In this document: one piece after another, positions 34,958 through 44,177 of the stretch | Numbering within the stretch: position 1 is the first letter of the stretch | Layout of the letters: each line of letters opens with the position of its first letter | NCBI GenBank assembly: GCA_030587435.1 | Contig: JAUQZC010000046.1 | Location: forward strand, 1 to 49,751 | From: Candidatus Baldrarchaeota archaeon | GTDB taxonomy: Archaea > Asgardarchaeota > Baldrarchaeia > Baldrarchaeales > DXJG01 | Length of the DNA stretch: 49,751 nt | Reading direction: 5' to 3' | The notes under the pieces: generated by a model | Databases searched by the model: none | Told to the model about the DNA's origin: nothing | What the model saw: only the letters and a program-made list of their open reading frames with translations | Translations under genes and position numbers: made by a program

Positions 34958-35107
34958 TGAACGTCCCTCTTTAAGCCTCCATATTTGCAGTGCAACCTTA
35001 GTTATGGTATTTCAACGGCTTAACTATAAAAATATTATTAAATTTGAGCTTAGAAATTTATACTAAAAACAAAATGCTATATCCTAGATTGGCAGGATGA
35101 GATATTA

Positions 35108-35401
35108 ATGCGGATTGTGGTCCGCTTTAAAGGAGAACTGAAATCACTAAATCCATCACTAAGCACCGTGATTATCGATGTAAAACGTGATAAAGTCCGT
35201 ATTATTGATATCATTAAAGAACTCGTCAATAAAATAGACGATAACCTCAAAAATTCTCTATTCGCTAATGAATCGAATTTAGAGCTAAGAACAAATGTAA
35301 TTATGTTTTTCAAGGGTAGAAGTGTAAAGGATCTAAAAGAGGAAATAACTGAACAAGGTGAAGTAGAAATCTCCTTCATACCCTTTGCAGGAGGAGGATA
35401 A
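35108..35401 (+). CDS. Ubiquitin-like sulfur carrier, MoaD/ThiS/SAMP type
   Basis: A 97-residue beta-grasp protein. It opens with MRIVVRFKGEL, has the IIDIIKELVNKI helix, and ends in SFIPFAGGG, the diglycine tail that is adenylated and thiocarboxylated or linked to proteins. Such proteins serve molybdopterin/tungstopterin synthesis, tRNA thiolation or archaeal protein modification (SAMP). The tungsten-type oxidoreductase at 36717 would need such a cofactor. The tail has three glycines followed by the stop. Confidence 0.82.
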   Translation: MRIVVRFKGELKSLNPSLSTVIIDVKRDKVRIIDIIKELVNKIDDNLKNSLFANESNLELRTNVIMFFKGRSVKDLKEEITEQGEVEISFIPFAGGG

Positions 35402-35518
35402 AATCTAAGAAGCTAGCTTAAATTAAACCGTGGAAAAATAAAATATGTTATTTTCGAATTCATTTAACTTCAGTTAAAATCTCTTAAAACGTTAACTTTA
35501 CTCTGGTTTCTCTAAAGA

Positions 35519-35530
35519 ATATAAATATAG
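35519..35530 (+). promoter_or_regulatory. TATA element for homoserine dehydrogenase
   Basis: AATATAAATATA; transcription start expected near 35548, which excludes the upstream in-frame TTG at 35538 as a translation start. Confidence 0.45.
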
Positions 35531-35615
35531 AATTAATTTGCTACGGAAAAATTATATTGATGGCATAATGTTTGTTATTTTGAATGTTTTGCTAAAACCT
35601 TTAGAAGTGGTTATT

Positions 35616-36695
35616 ATGTCAGCTAAAATAGATGAATATAAAATTGCTTTGATGGGGTTTGGAACTGTAGGGAGAGGCTTCACTGAAATATTATTTAAAA
35701 AACGTGAATGGCTAAGAGAAACCTACGGGTTAAAAGCAAAAATAGTGGCAATCTGTGACATTTACTGGGGTTCGATTTACGACCCGACTGGGCTTGACGA
35801 AGCTAAAGCTTTAGAACTAGTAGAGAAAACAAAAGAAGAAAAAATTCTCGAAAAAGAATACGATGCTCCACATAAGGGTTGGAATGCCGTAAAAACTATA
35901 AAAGAAACAAATGCCAACGTAGTTGTTGAAGTGACTTGGACAAACCTGGAAACCGGTGAACCTGGACTAACACACATAAAAACTGCTCTTAAAGAAGGAA
36001 AGCACGTTGTAACTACGAATAAGGGTCCTATAGCTGTAGCCTATCATGAACTAAAGCCGTTAGCGGTAGAAAATCAAGTTTTCTTAATGTATGAAGGAAC
36101 CGTTATGAGCGGGACCCCCGTAATTAGGTTTTTAAGAGAAGCCATTTCTGGGTGTCACATTGAAGAAATGCGTGGAATTCTAAACGGTACGACAAATTTC
36201 ATTCTAACTAAAATGGAAGAAGGATGGACTTTCGACGACGCTTTAAAGGAAGCACAAAGATTAGGATACGCTGAGGCAGACCCTTCAGGTGACATTGACG
36301 CCTGGGATCCAGTTGGAAAAATAGCTATTTTAGTAAATACAGTAATGGGTGGAAGAATTCATCCTAAAGAAGTCGAAAGAGAAGGTATCAGAGGAATTAC
36401 ACGCGAAGACGTGCAAAAAGCCATTAAGGAAGGAAATAGAATAAAGCTCATTGCGCATGTTCGAAAAGAAGGAGGAGAAATAAAAGCTAGTGTTAAACCC
36501 CAGGAAGTTCCGCTTTCTCATCCGCTGGCAAACGTAATGGATGTAACCAATGCGTTAACTGTCAGTACAGACCATTTAGGAGAAGTAACAGTTATCGGGC
36601 CAGGTGCAGGTAGAATACAAACAGGACAAGCCGTACTAACTGATTTAATAGCTATCCATAGATATTTAACCAAAGGAATCAAATTTCATGCTTAA
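35616..36695 (+). CDS. hom: Homoserine dehydrogenase
   Basis: It reduces aspartate semialdehyde to homoserine with NAD(P)H, on the way to threonine and methionine. The 359-residue product has the Rossmann motif ALMGFGTVGRG, the HVVTTNKGPIAVAYHEL segment (catalytic/NAD region), GILNGTTNFILTKM, and EADPSGDIDAWDPVGKIAILVN with the catalytic lysine. No C-terminal ACT domain is present, so feedback by threonine through that domain is not expected. The start ATG 35616 agrees with the TATA position; longer frames begin upstream of the predicted transcript. AOR follows after 21 bases. Confidence 0.92.
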   Translation: MSAKIDEYKIALMGFGTVGRGFTEILFKKREWLRETYGLKAKIVAICDIYWGSIYDPTGLDEAKALELVEKTKEEKILEKEYDAPHKGWNAVKTIKETNANVVVEVTWTNLETGEPGLTHIKTALKEGKHVVTTNKGPIAVAYHELKPLAVENQVFLMYEGTVMSGTPVIRFLREAISGCHIEEMRGILNGTTNFILTKMEEGWTFDDALKEAQRLGYAEADPSGDIDAWDPVGKIAILVNTVMGGRIHPKEVEREGIRGITREDVQKAIKEGNRIKLIAHVRKEGGEIKASVKPQEVPLSHPLANVMDVTNALTVSTDHLGEVTVIGPGAGRIQTGQAVLTDLIAIHRYLTKGIKFHA

Positions 36696-36716
36696 CAACT
36701 CCATCAAGGTGATCTT

Positions 36717-38543
36717 ATGCTGAGAGCATATAATGGGGTAATCTTAGACATCGATCTAACGAACGAGAGAATAGAAGAAAAGAAACTTGATGAAAGTGCT
36801 GCTAAACTTTTTGTAGGCGGTAAAGGTCTAGGGACTTACTACTTGGCTAAGGAACTCCGCCCTAAAGCGGATCCTCTAGGACCAGATAACATCTTTATTT
36901 TAGCAACAGGTCCGCTAACAGGAACTTCAGCCCCTTCTTCCGGGCGATGGGCTGTAGTCACAAAATCACCTCTTACAGAAATCTATCTTGATAGTCAAGT
37001 CGGCGGCTTTTTTGGAGCCTACCTCAAACATGCGGGATACGACCTTGTGTTGATTAAAGGAAAAGCAAATTCCCCTGTTTACATTTATATCGACAAGAAG
37101 CATGTTGAGATAGTTGACGCCAGCGATTTATGGGGCAAAGGTTGTTTTGAGACTGAGAGAATATTAAAGGAAAAACATGGAAAAGATACATCCGTTGGCT
37201 CAATAGGCCCAGCCGGAGAAAGAATGGTAAAATTTGCAACAATTACTTTTGATCGTGGTAGGCAAACTGGTCGTGGTGGAACTGGAGCAGTATGGGGATC
37301 TAAAAATCTAAAAGCTATAGTTGTTAAAAGCGCTAAAGCTGAAATCGAATACGCCTATCCAGAAAAATTCAGAGAAGCAGTTAAAAAAGCAGTGAAAAAG
37401 ATTAATTCGCACCCATTTATCCCAATTAGAAAGCTATATGGAACACCGATATGGGTTGATAGGGTAAGTTCAGCGGGGCTACTACCGACAAGAAACTTCC
37501 AAAACGGGTCTTTTGAGAATGTAGATAAAATATGCGCCGCAACAATGAGACTTGAAATCGTTGAACGTGATATGGCTTGTTTTGGATGTCCAGTACCATG
37601 CTGGAAATATTCAAAAGTAAGAGACGGTAAATATGCTGGCACAGAAGTCATTGGCCCCGAATATGAAACCATTGCTTTAATGGGGTCAAATTGTGGTATT
37701 AGCTCCATAGAAGCAATTGCGTATGCAAATGCTCTTGCAGACGATTTAGGGCTAGACACTATTTCAACGGGGGTTGTAATTGCCTGGGCTATGGAATGCT
37801 ATGAAAAAGGAATCATAAGAAAGGAAGACACAGGTAATATTGAACTAACCTTTGGGAATGAAGAAGCCTGGATAGAAATGATCAAAAAGATAGCATATAG
37901 AGAAGAGGTAGGCGATATCCTAGCGGAAGGTGTGTGGAGAGCCTCTAAAAAAATCGGCAAAGGCTCTGAGAATTTTGCTCCACATGTAAAGGGAATGGAA
38001 ATACCTGGTTATGATCCTAGAGGCTCGTTTGGAATGGCTCTTGCATACGCCACATCGGATAGAGGTGCATGTCACCAAAGAGCTTGGACAGTTAAAATGG
38101 AGACCTACGGAATGCTTGGAGCAAGATTTTCATATGAAAATAGAGCCAAAATAGTTAAGGAAATCCAAGATGAAAGAGCAGTATGCTTTTCACTAGTACT
38201 ATGCGATTTCATGCCACTTGACCCCCCAGACTTCGTTGAAATGTTAAATGCTGCCACAGGATTCAACTATACGATAGATGAATATTTGAAGGTAGGAGAA
38301 AGAATTTGGAACTTAGCCAGAATATTCAGCATAAGAGAGAAAGGAATAAGTAGGAAAGATGACTACCTACCGCCACGTTTCTACGAAGAAATCCTGCCAT
38401 CAACTGGATACCATATTGACAAAAACGAGTTCAATAGAATGCTTGATGAATACTATAAACTGAGAGGTTGGGACGAAAACGGAACACCAACCAAAGAAAA
38501 ACTTAAAGAACTACAATTAGACGAGTTCATGAGCTTCATTTAG
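36717..38543 (+). CDS. Aldehyde:ferredoxin oxidoreductase family, tungstopterin enzyme
   Basis: A 608-residue tungsten-pterin enzyme that oxidises aldehydes (or related compounds) to acids with ferredoxin. Domain 1 opens with LRAYNGVILDIDLTNERIE and has ILATGPLTGTSAPSSGRWAVVTKSPL (landmarks GPLTGTSAPSSGR). The iron-sulfur ligands are CFGCPVPC (about residues 287-294, C-x2-C-x3-C) with a fourth cysteine in AVCFSLVLCDF. A pterin-binding segment is AGLLPTRNFQNG. The substrate (formaldehyde, acetaldehyde, glyceraldehyde-3-phosphate or other) cannot be told. The start ATG 36717 has GGTGATC immediately before it. It follows hom closely, but a functional tie is not obvious. Confidence 0.92.
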   Translation: MLRAYNGVILDIDLTNERIEEKKLDESAAKLFVGGKGLGTYYLAKELRPKADPLGPDNIFILATGPLTGTSAPSSGRWAVVTKSPLTEIYLDSQVGGFFGAYLKHAGYDLVLIKGKANSPVYIYIDKKHVEIVDASDLWGKGCFETERILKEKHGKDTSVGSIGPAGERMVKFATITFDRGRQTGRGGTGAVWGSKNLKAIVVKSAKAEIEYAYPEKFREAVKKAVKKINSHPFIPIRKLYGTPIWVDRVSSAGLLPTRNFQNGSFENVDKICAATMRLEIVERDMACFGCPVPCWKYSKVRDGKYAGTEVIGPEYETIALMGSNCGISSIEAIAYANALADDLGLDTISTGVVIAWAMECYEKGIIRKEDTGNIELTFGNEEAWIEMIKKIAYREEVGDILAEGVWRASKKIGKGSENFAPHVKGMEIPGYDPRGSFGMALAYATSDRGACHQRAWTVKMETYGMLGARFSYENRAKIVKEIQDERAVCFSLVLCDFMPLDPPDFVEMLNAATGFNYTIDEYLKVGERIWNLARIFSIREKGISRKDDYLPPRFYEEILPSTGYHIDKNEFNRMLDEYYKLRGWDENGTPTKEKLKELQLDEFMSFI

Positions 38544-38882
38544 CAGTAAATTAAGGGGGACTCATGCATCAGAAAGTAGGACTGTTGTTTAACTTAAGAA
38601 CCTTGCTGTATTAAAGACCTGTAAACTGCATAAATCGGAAGGCAAGTTCTCTTTACTACAATTATTTCCTTTTCACTTACAATCCATCATAATTATGTGT
38701 TATAACAACTCCAATTTGCTAAAAGTTTTGCATAGAAAGAATAAACTTTTATTAAGTTACATCAATGTTCTGTTTGCGGAGTAAAAGTTAGCCTCCAGAT
38801 GATTAGAGAGTTTCAACCATCATTAATGAGTTCCCAGTTCTCTTAGTATTTAAGGGTATTAAATGCAAGATGGGTGACATGA
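38544..38882. other. Gene-free region before the metallo-hydrolase
   Basis: About 339 A+T-rich bases without a gene. A TATA-like TAGTATTTAA near 38845-38854 fits a transcription start near 38876 and would leave GGGTGA (38872-38877) at the transcript's beginning. Nothing else is recognised. Confidence 0.35.
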
Positions 38883-39557
38883 ATGCAAGCGATAAAGGTC
38901 GTTGAAAATCTTTACTGTATTGAGGGAAGGGGTTTCGACTCTAACATTTATGTAATAATTGATGAGGATAGAAAGGCTATGTTGGTTGATTGCGGAACTG
39001 GTCTCTATTTCAACCAGCTTCTAAATACCCTTGATAAGCTAAATGTCGATCTTAAAAATATTAAGTGTATTATTTTAACACATATGCATTTTGATCACTC
39101 TGGAGGTGTTGTTAAGCTCTTAGAAAGAAGCTCCATTGATGTTTTAGCCCACAAAATTGACGCTAAATACTTAGAAGAAGGTGATGATGAATATGTGTTC
39201 GCATGGGGGTTTGGCGCGAAACTAAAACCGATTAAAATTTCTGCTTATCTAGAAGAGGGTAATAATATTAATTTCGGCGATTTTAATTTCAAGGTTCTTC
39301 ATACACCTGGTCATACAAAAGGAAGTATATGTTTGTATGACGAGGAAAGGAAAATTCTTCTTTCAGGCGATACCGTTTTTGCTGGTGGTGGGGTTGGTAG
39401 GTTTGATTTACCAAGCGGTAGTTTAAGAGACTTAATAAACAGTTTAGAAAGGTTATCGAAAATAAAAGTAGACAAACTTCTACCAGGGCATGGAGAAATA
39501 GTCACAGAAAATGGAAATTTACATATTAAGTTAGCGCTAGACTGGATAAAATACTAA
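38883..39557 (+). CDS. Metallo-beta-lactamase-fold hydrolase (glyoxalase II-like)
   Basis: A 224-residue zinc hydrolase. Metal motifs are present in order: THMHFDHSGG (residues 66-75), HTPGHTKGS, LSGDTVFAGGGVGR and LLPGHGE. The HxHxDH pattern here reads H-M-H-F-D-H. The short C-terminus lacks the glutathione-binding domain of classical glyoxalase II, so a generic thioester or phosphodiester hydrolase is as likely. ATG 38883 follows GGGTGA by five bases. It converges with the coiled-coil membrane protein gene. Confidence 0.88.
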   Translation: MQAIKVVENLYCIEGRGFDSNIYVIIDEDRKAMLVDCGTGLYFNQLLNTLDKLNVDLKNIKCIILTHMHFDHSGGVVKLLERSSIDVLAHKIDAKYLEEGDDEYVFAWGFGAKLKPIKISAYLEEGNNINFGDFNFKVLHTPGHTKGSICLYDEERKILLSGDTVFAGGGVGRFDLPSGSLRDLINSLERLSKIKVDKLLPGHGEIVTENGNLHIKLALDWIKY

Positions 39558-39577
39558 AATACTTAACAATGTTAGGC

Positions 39578-40186
39578 TTATTTTTCCAGTTCCTCTAATT
39601 TCTTGTTTATTTCTCTTAGCCTTTCTTCGTATCTTTTCTTCATTTGCCTATATGCTGTCTCTGAAATTTTCCCTTCTTCAAATTGCTCGTCTAATCTAGT
39701 TAATAATTCCTTTATTGCTAATTGTTCACTTCTTAAATCTGTAAGAATTACTTCTTCCTTAATTAAAGGCTCCGCGGATTCAGGTCTTATGGGTGTTACT
39801 TGAGGCATAGCAACACCTGGTTTTTGCGACTCGTAATATTTTAATTTTTCTTCTAATTCCTTTATTCTTTCTTGAAGCTGTAGAATTTTTTGCTCATATT
39901 CCCTACGTAGAGCGTTAACAACCTCAATACTCTCATCCGAAACATCAAGTTCAGGCATTACTAAATCAAGAGGTTTCTCAGTAACTACAACAGCCTCTTT
40001 CTCCCCCTCTTTTTCAAACAGCTTTATTAACGAAATTGCAAATATCGGAAAAGACACAACGGCTGTAATCCACATGATCTTCTCGATTTCTGGTGTTACA
40101 AGTTGCAAAGACCCTACATAATGGTTTATTAGTGCAAACAAAAAGTAAATTAACCATATAGTTGGTATTATCTTTCCTGAACTCAT
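39578..40186 (-). CDS. Membrane protein with coiled coil and C-terminal SHOCT-like helix pair
   Basis: A 202-residue protein of unknown function. Two hydrophobic segments (about residues 6-24 and 35-55) form a hairpin anchor; residues about 80-125 are a coiled coil (YEQKILQLQERIKELEEKL); the end contains LLTRLDEQFEEGKISETAYRQMKKRYEERL (landmarks EEGKISETAYRQMKKRY), a short-C-terminal-domain-like motif often seen on membrane or oligomerising proteins. The GGGAG site six bases before ATG 40186 sets the start; a TTG at 40204 is less likely. It lies 41 bases downstream of the large protease-like gene, in the same direction, and may be co-transcribed. Confidence 0.72.
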   Translation of the reverse strand: MSSGKIIPTIWLIYFLFALINHYVGSLQLVTPEIEKIMWITAVVSFPIFAISLIKLFEKEGEKEAVVVTEKPLDLVMPELDVSDESIEVVNALRREYEQKILQLQERIKELEEKLKYYESQKPGVAMPQVTPIRPESAEPLIKEEVILTDLRSEQLAIKELLTRLDEQFEEGKISETAYRQMKKRYEERLREINKKLEELEK

Positions 40187-40245
40187 TTTTACTCCCTTAC
40201 TCAATACTATTAGGCAAATATTAATAAATTATACTACTTTTATCA

Positions 40246-43200
40246 CTATTTTTCCTTAAAACCCGTATAAGAACCGCAATAGGGACAATATGCATAAGGA
40301 CCGTTGAGACGGCTTTGACAGAATGGACAAACATAAACATGCGCTTCATACTTTGGTTTTGTTTCAGTTGTAGTCTTTCTAGTCAATTCGATCTTTGTTG
40401 TTAGATTTCTCTTTCTTTTACGTTTTCTTAATACGAAGATTACAACGATAAATAGAATTAAGACGGTAAACGTTAATGCTAAGTGAATGTACGTAATAAC
40501 TCTTAATGTTAAAACAGCAGATACAGGGTCATACCCCTCTCTAAACGCCTTGACAATTATTTGTATATTTCCCCCAAGATCGCTAGTGTCTATCGTTGCG
40601 GTATATGAACCATTACTCATGGAAGCGGCTTCGATAGTCTTAGAGCCTATATAAATTTTGACATCTGCATCGGATATTTCACGTAAATATCGGTCAGTTA
40701 ACTTCAAAGACAATGTCACCTTTTTTCCTTCCAAAACCAAGGAGTTAGAAAGATGCGCGTCTTCGATGAAAAGTGGAAGAACGGTTCTCCATGCAATTAG
40801 GTTCTGAATTAAAGCAGTGTTATTATTGATGTCAGGTTTCATAGTTAAAACAGTTACTTTTCCAAAGTAATAACTTGCAGCTAACCATACTGGTCGACCT
40901 TCTTCATTGGTTGCGAGAATAAAGTATCTAGGATCAAACGTTACAAAAATACCATAATATTTCATGTTTTCATTCAAAGTATTCGGAGTAACTAGTAATG
41001 GATGATATATAGATGATAACCTTATTGTTGAACCGTGCTTAGAAACACTTGACTCTATTTTCAATGGAAGCCACTCGAGCGATTGACTCTCAACTCCTAA
41101 AACTATAACTATGCCACCATCTTTAATGTAACTTTCTAACACTGATTTATAAGCCTCTAAATCATCACTAAGAATATTCAGAGTACCGCTCTCAAATATT
41201 ATCGCTTTAAACAAATAAATTCGTTCAAAAATGTCATCTATACTAATTTCAGATATATTAAAAATTTTAAATGAACCAACCGAATAAATCTTGTTCAAAT
41301 CGTCCATAAGGTACCCATTTAATGAGATTACAGCAATTTCATGTAAACCATAACCTGGTATATGTCCATCGGCAATTACCTTTCCTGTTTCAGCGGGTAA
41401 CGGTTCTTTCCAACTATTTGAATACAAACTTGCTAGAGGATCGCCGAATAGAATGTATACAAGAGACCAGTCCGACTGGCTCAAAAAACTCTCGGAATAA
41501 ACATCACTAGTATCCTTAATACCTCTTCTTAAAGCCTCCCCAAGAGTAACATTATTTGTTGCTTCTTGAAAGAACCTTGTTATGAACCATCCAGCAGATT
41601 CAAAATAAACTGTACGAACAGGAGCTAAAATAAAAGCAACTCCATGTTTCAGCAAAACATTCGGGATTCTCGATGCACCAACCAAACAACCAGAAATAAC
41701 CACCAAGGTAGAACCTAGATCGCCAAGATTAGCGTCTAAATTATAGTCGTATATCGAGATAGAATATGTGGAGGGAGGGTCAACAATTTTGTCGCCATTT
41801 GCATCTGGATTATTTTCATCGCCATTCTCAGTTCCCCACTTAACTCTCACGTTACTTAGGGTTACAACGCCTATGCCATAAAGTCTTCCTTCTTTACCAT
41901 ATATGACGTTTCCATGTGTTGATAACACCCAAATGCCAACGCCGTCATTTAAAATGCTAAGAACATCATTATAACCGACTTGAAAAGTTATGTTATAATC
42001 ATGTGATGCAAGGGAATCGTTAATGTAACGTTTTTCGTAAACTTTTCGAAGAATACCGTAATTATCTTGGAAGGGAACCCCATAGGTGTAAGCAAAGAAG
42101 CTTAGGAGAGCCTTATCTCTATTAAAGTTACTATAAATTAGAGCAGGGTAAAGAAGATTTCTCAACGCAAAAGCGACGGTTTCCTCCTCACTATTGCCAA
42201 TAATCCTCCCTACAATGGATTTACCGATGATAGCCCTATCAAAAGTTGGTTTCAGCAATGTCAAAGGAGAAACAACAATAATAGCATTATTGTTAAGCCC
42301 GTATCCACTTAAGAAATCAAAAAACCTATCAGACAACTTCTTCATCATATAAAAGTGAGGAACCATATCATCAAGAGTAGTTCCCTCATATTGCCCATAT
42401 TCTGGAATAAATGGAACCCATGACGCCTCCACCATCGTAATTAAACTTCGAGGGAGAATTACGACAGGCATTTTATGGTAGGCAGCTATTAAAGCAGAAG
42501 CTGGAAAATACCTCATATCTGGGATCGTTACAACCACACCACTGCTGTCGTCTTCAACAATTTTGGAATATAGATCTTCCTTAGAATTGAGCACTTCGAC
42601 AGCAATACCAGCTGCAGTTAGCTTCTGTACGACATTACTACTAACCTTTCTGTAAGGGTCGGTAAGAATAACCTTTGAAACGGATAATTCTAATAAAGTT
42701 TCTAGAATATTGGATGGAACATCGTCTGTCAACGTGTAGAGAAGTGGAGCATTTAATTTAGATGATAGAACAGCCGCATTTAAAGCTGTTTCCAAGTACT
42801 TCTCTACGTTACTTGATCTAATGGTTAAACTATAGGATAATGTTGCATTTAAGCTGCCTACTCCATTCCACCATCCAACAAGAATAGTCCAATCACCCGG
42901 TGTAGGACAGTAAACACTAAGTTTTTCGCTAGCGGAACCTTTTTCCTTGTTGTCAGAAATAGACCAGCTAGCAACCATTCCGTCAGGTGAAATGGCTACA
43001 AGATCAAGATCTTCATTATAATCATCCCAGTCAAGCGTTAAATTAAGCCAAATAACATCATTAGGAACACTTAATGTTCGCCTTATACCAGTATGAAATT
43101 TGAGAGAAATATTAAGTGGCTTAATGCCATCTACGTGTTCTCCGATAACGTTAAGTGCGTAAGTACCATTATTAGCATTGGGAACTATAAAGAAATCACT

Positions 43201-44010
43201 AGTTGTTCCGCTTTCGCTAACAAGATACCCTACCCATGAATACCTACTGTAACTTACGTTGAAATCTAAAGGATCTAAAAGATAATGGGATGTAATTATA
43301 GAAGTGGATAATCCTTCAATGTATCCCTCAATCCAGCTTTCATTTCCGAATGTCTGAAATTTAATTGTTTGTTTTTCCCCTTCTTGAATATTAATACTCC
43401 AAGATTCACTGCGTACGTCTGCATCCTTAAAATTGATTTTCCACGTATCTTTGATAACATTTGCTTGAAAAATTGAAAGATTTTCAGGAACAGGAGTTAG
43501 AACAGCAATTGTGCTATTTTTCCAGTCAAGAGAAGCAAGATCCGCAGATAGTGCACACAAATCGCTAAGGGGGAAAGATGGGTATATCGGAGCTTCAACG
43601 ATTTGATGTAGTCTTTTCTCATCATCTAAACTCAGAGATCCGATACTTACAATGTAACTTACATTACTATGTCTTTTCACGTAAGACGCCCAATCCCTTA
43701 ATAGGTTTTCCTCTGCTATAGTTAGATCGGAGAAGAGAATGGGCGAAACATAAACAGAGTTTTCATGATGAAAAACAGATAAAGGTAATGCTGCCAAAAA
43801 AGCAAACTCGTCAATATAAGAACTCTTATTGCTTGAAATTACGAAAATTCTTCTTAAAGGTACAAAAGTGCTATTTGCATTGTAATCTTTTACTGAAAAT
43901 GATGCGTTGGAAGTGACCATCGGAGAAGAATACAATACATTCAAATTATTTACAGATGCCGTAAAAATAATCGTTAGCAAAATCATGCACATCGTTTGTA
44001 TCCGTTTCAA
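40246..44010 (-). CDS. Large surface protein with gingipain/caspase-like (C25) core, C-terminal membrane anchor and cytosolic zinc ribbon
   Basis: A 1254-residue protein. Residues 1-20 are a signal peptide. A beta-rich part at about 325-400 (DWDDYNEDLDLVAISPDG, PTPGDWTILVGWW) resembles PPC-type domains. Residues about 420-520 (VPSNILETLLELSVSKVIL, KVSSNVVQKLTAAGIAVEVL) resemble the cell-wall-binding repeat 2 pattern. A clan CD peptidase-like core follows: His699 in VLSTHG and Cys775 in VISGCLVGAS, with FGDPLASLY (about 855-863) as in C25 enzymes. Between them lies a DENNPDANGDKIVDP calcium-like loop. A later Ig-like part, one membrane helix (about 1172-1194) and a double-CxxC zinc ribbon (C1228, C1231, C1242, C1245) close it. 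Many N-x-S/T sites suggest glycosylation. Confidence 0.75.
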   Translation of the reverse strand: MKRIQTMCMILLTIIFTASVNNLNVLYSSPMVTSNASFSVKDYNANSTFVPLRRIFVISSNKSSYIDEFAFLAALPLSVFHHENSVYVSPILFSDLTIAEENLLRDWASYVKRHSNVSYIVSIGSLSLDDEKRLHQIVEAPIYPSFPLSDLCALSADLASLDWKNSTIAVLTPVPENLSIFQANVIKDTWKINFKDADVRSESWSINIQEGEKQTIKFQTFGNESWIEGYIEGLSTSIITSHYLLDPLDFNVSYSRYSWVGYLVSESGTTSDFFIVPNANNGTYALNVIGEHVDGIKPLNISLKFHTGIRRTLSVPNDVIWLNLTLDWDDYNEDLDLVAISPDGMVASWSISDNKEKGSASEKLSVYCPTPGDWTILVGWWNGVGSLNATLSYSLTIRSSNVEKYLETALNAAVLSSKLNAPLLYTLTDDVPSNILETLLELSVSKVILTDPYRKVSSNVVQKLTAAGIAVEVLNSKEDLYSKIVEDDSSGVVVTIPDMRYFPASALIAAYHKMPVVILPRSLITMVEASWVPFIPEYGQYEGTTLDDMVPHFYMMKKLSDRFFDFLSGYGLNNNAIIVVSPLTLLKPTFDRAIIGKSIVGRIIGNSEEETVAFALRNLLYPALIYSNFNRDKALLSFFAYTYGVPFQDNYGILRKVYEKRYINDSLASHDYNITFQVGYNDVLSILNDGVGIWVLSTHGNVIYGKEGRLYGIGVVTLSNVRVKWGTENGDENNPDANGDKIVDPPSTYSISIYDYNLDANLGDLGSTLVVISGCLVGASRIPNVLLKHGVAFILAPVRTVYFESAGWFITRFFQEATNNVTLGEALRRGIKDTSDVYSESFLSQSDWSLVYILFGDPLASLYSNSWKEPLPAETGKVIADGHIPGYGLHEIAVISLNGYLMDDLNKIYSVGSFKIFNISEISIDDIFERIYLFKAIIFESGTLNILSDDLEAYKSVLESYIKDGGIVIVLGVESQSLEWLPLKIESSVSKHGSTIRLSSIYHPLLVTPNTLNENMKYYGIFVTFDPRYFILATNEEGRPVWLAASYYFGKVTVLTMKPDINNNTALIQNLIAWRTVLPLFIEDAHLSNSLVLEGKKVTLSLKLTDRYLREISDADVKIYIGSKTIEAASMSNGSYTATIDTSDLGGNIQIIVKAFREGYDPVSAVLTLRVITYIHLALTFTVLILFIVVIFVLRKRKRKRNLTTKIELTRKTTTETKPKYEAHVYVCPFCQSRLNGPYAYCPYCGSYTGFKEK

Positions 44011-44098
44011 AGTGTTTCACCCATTTCCAAGCACATAAGTTATAATAGTAGGTACAACATTTAAACCTTCCAATTTCCTTAATTTAACAAACCCATGA

Positions 44099-44107
44099 TA
44101 TATAAAA
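44099..44107 (+). promoter_or_regulatory. TATA element for the XPD-like helicase gene
   Basis: TATATAAAA directly precedes an in-frame ATG at 44109. Since transcription should begin near 44128, that ATG cannot be the start, and the next suitable ATG is 44178. Confidence 0.5.
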
Positions 44108-44177
44108 GATGTCCGAATTTGACGTTATAATAGTGCGATGTATTGTCAGATCAAAATTACTTGGGAGTAGCCTTAAA

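Noticed and set aside
44109..44177. N-terminal extension of the XPD-like helicase from ATG 44109
   Set aside because: The ATG is two bases after the TATA element and would precede the transcription start; the extension has no family likeness.
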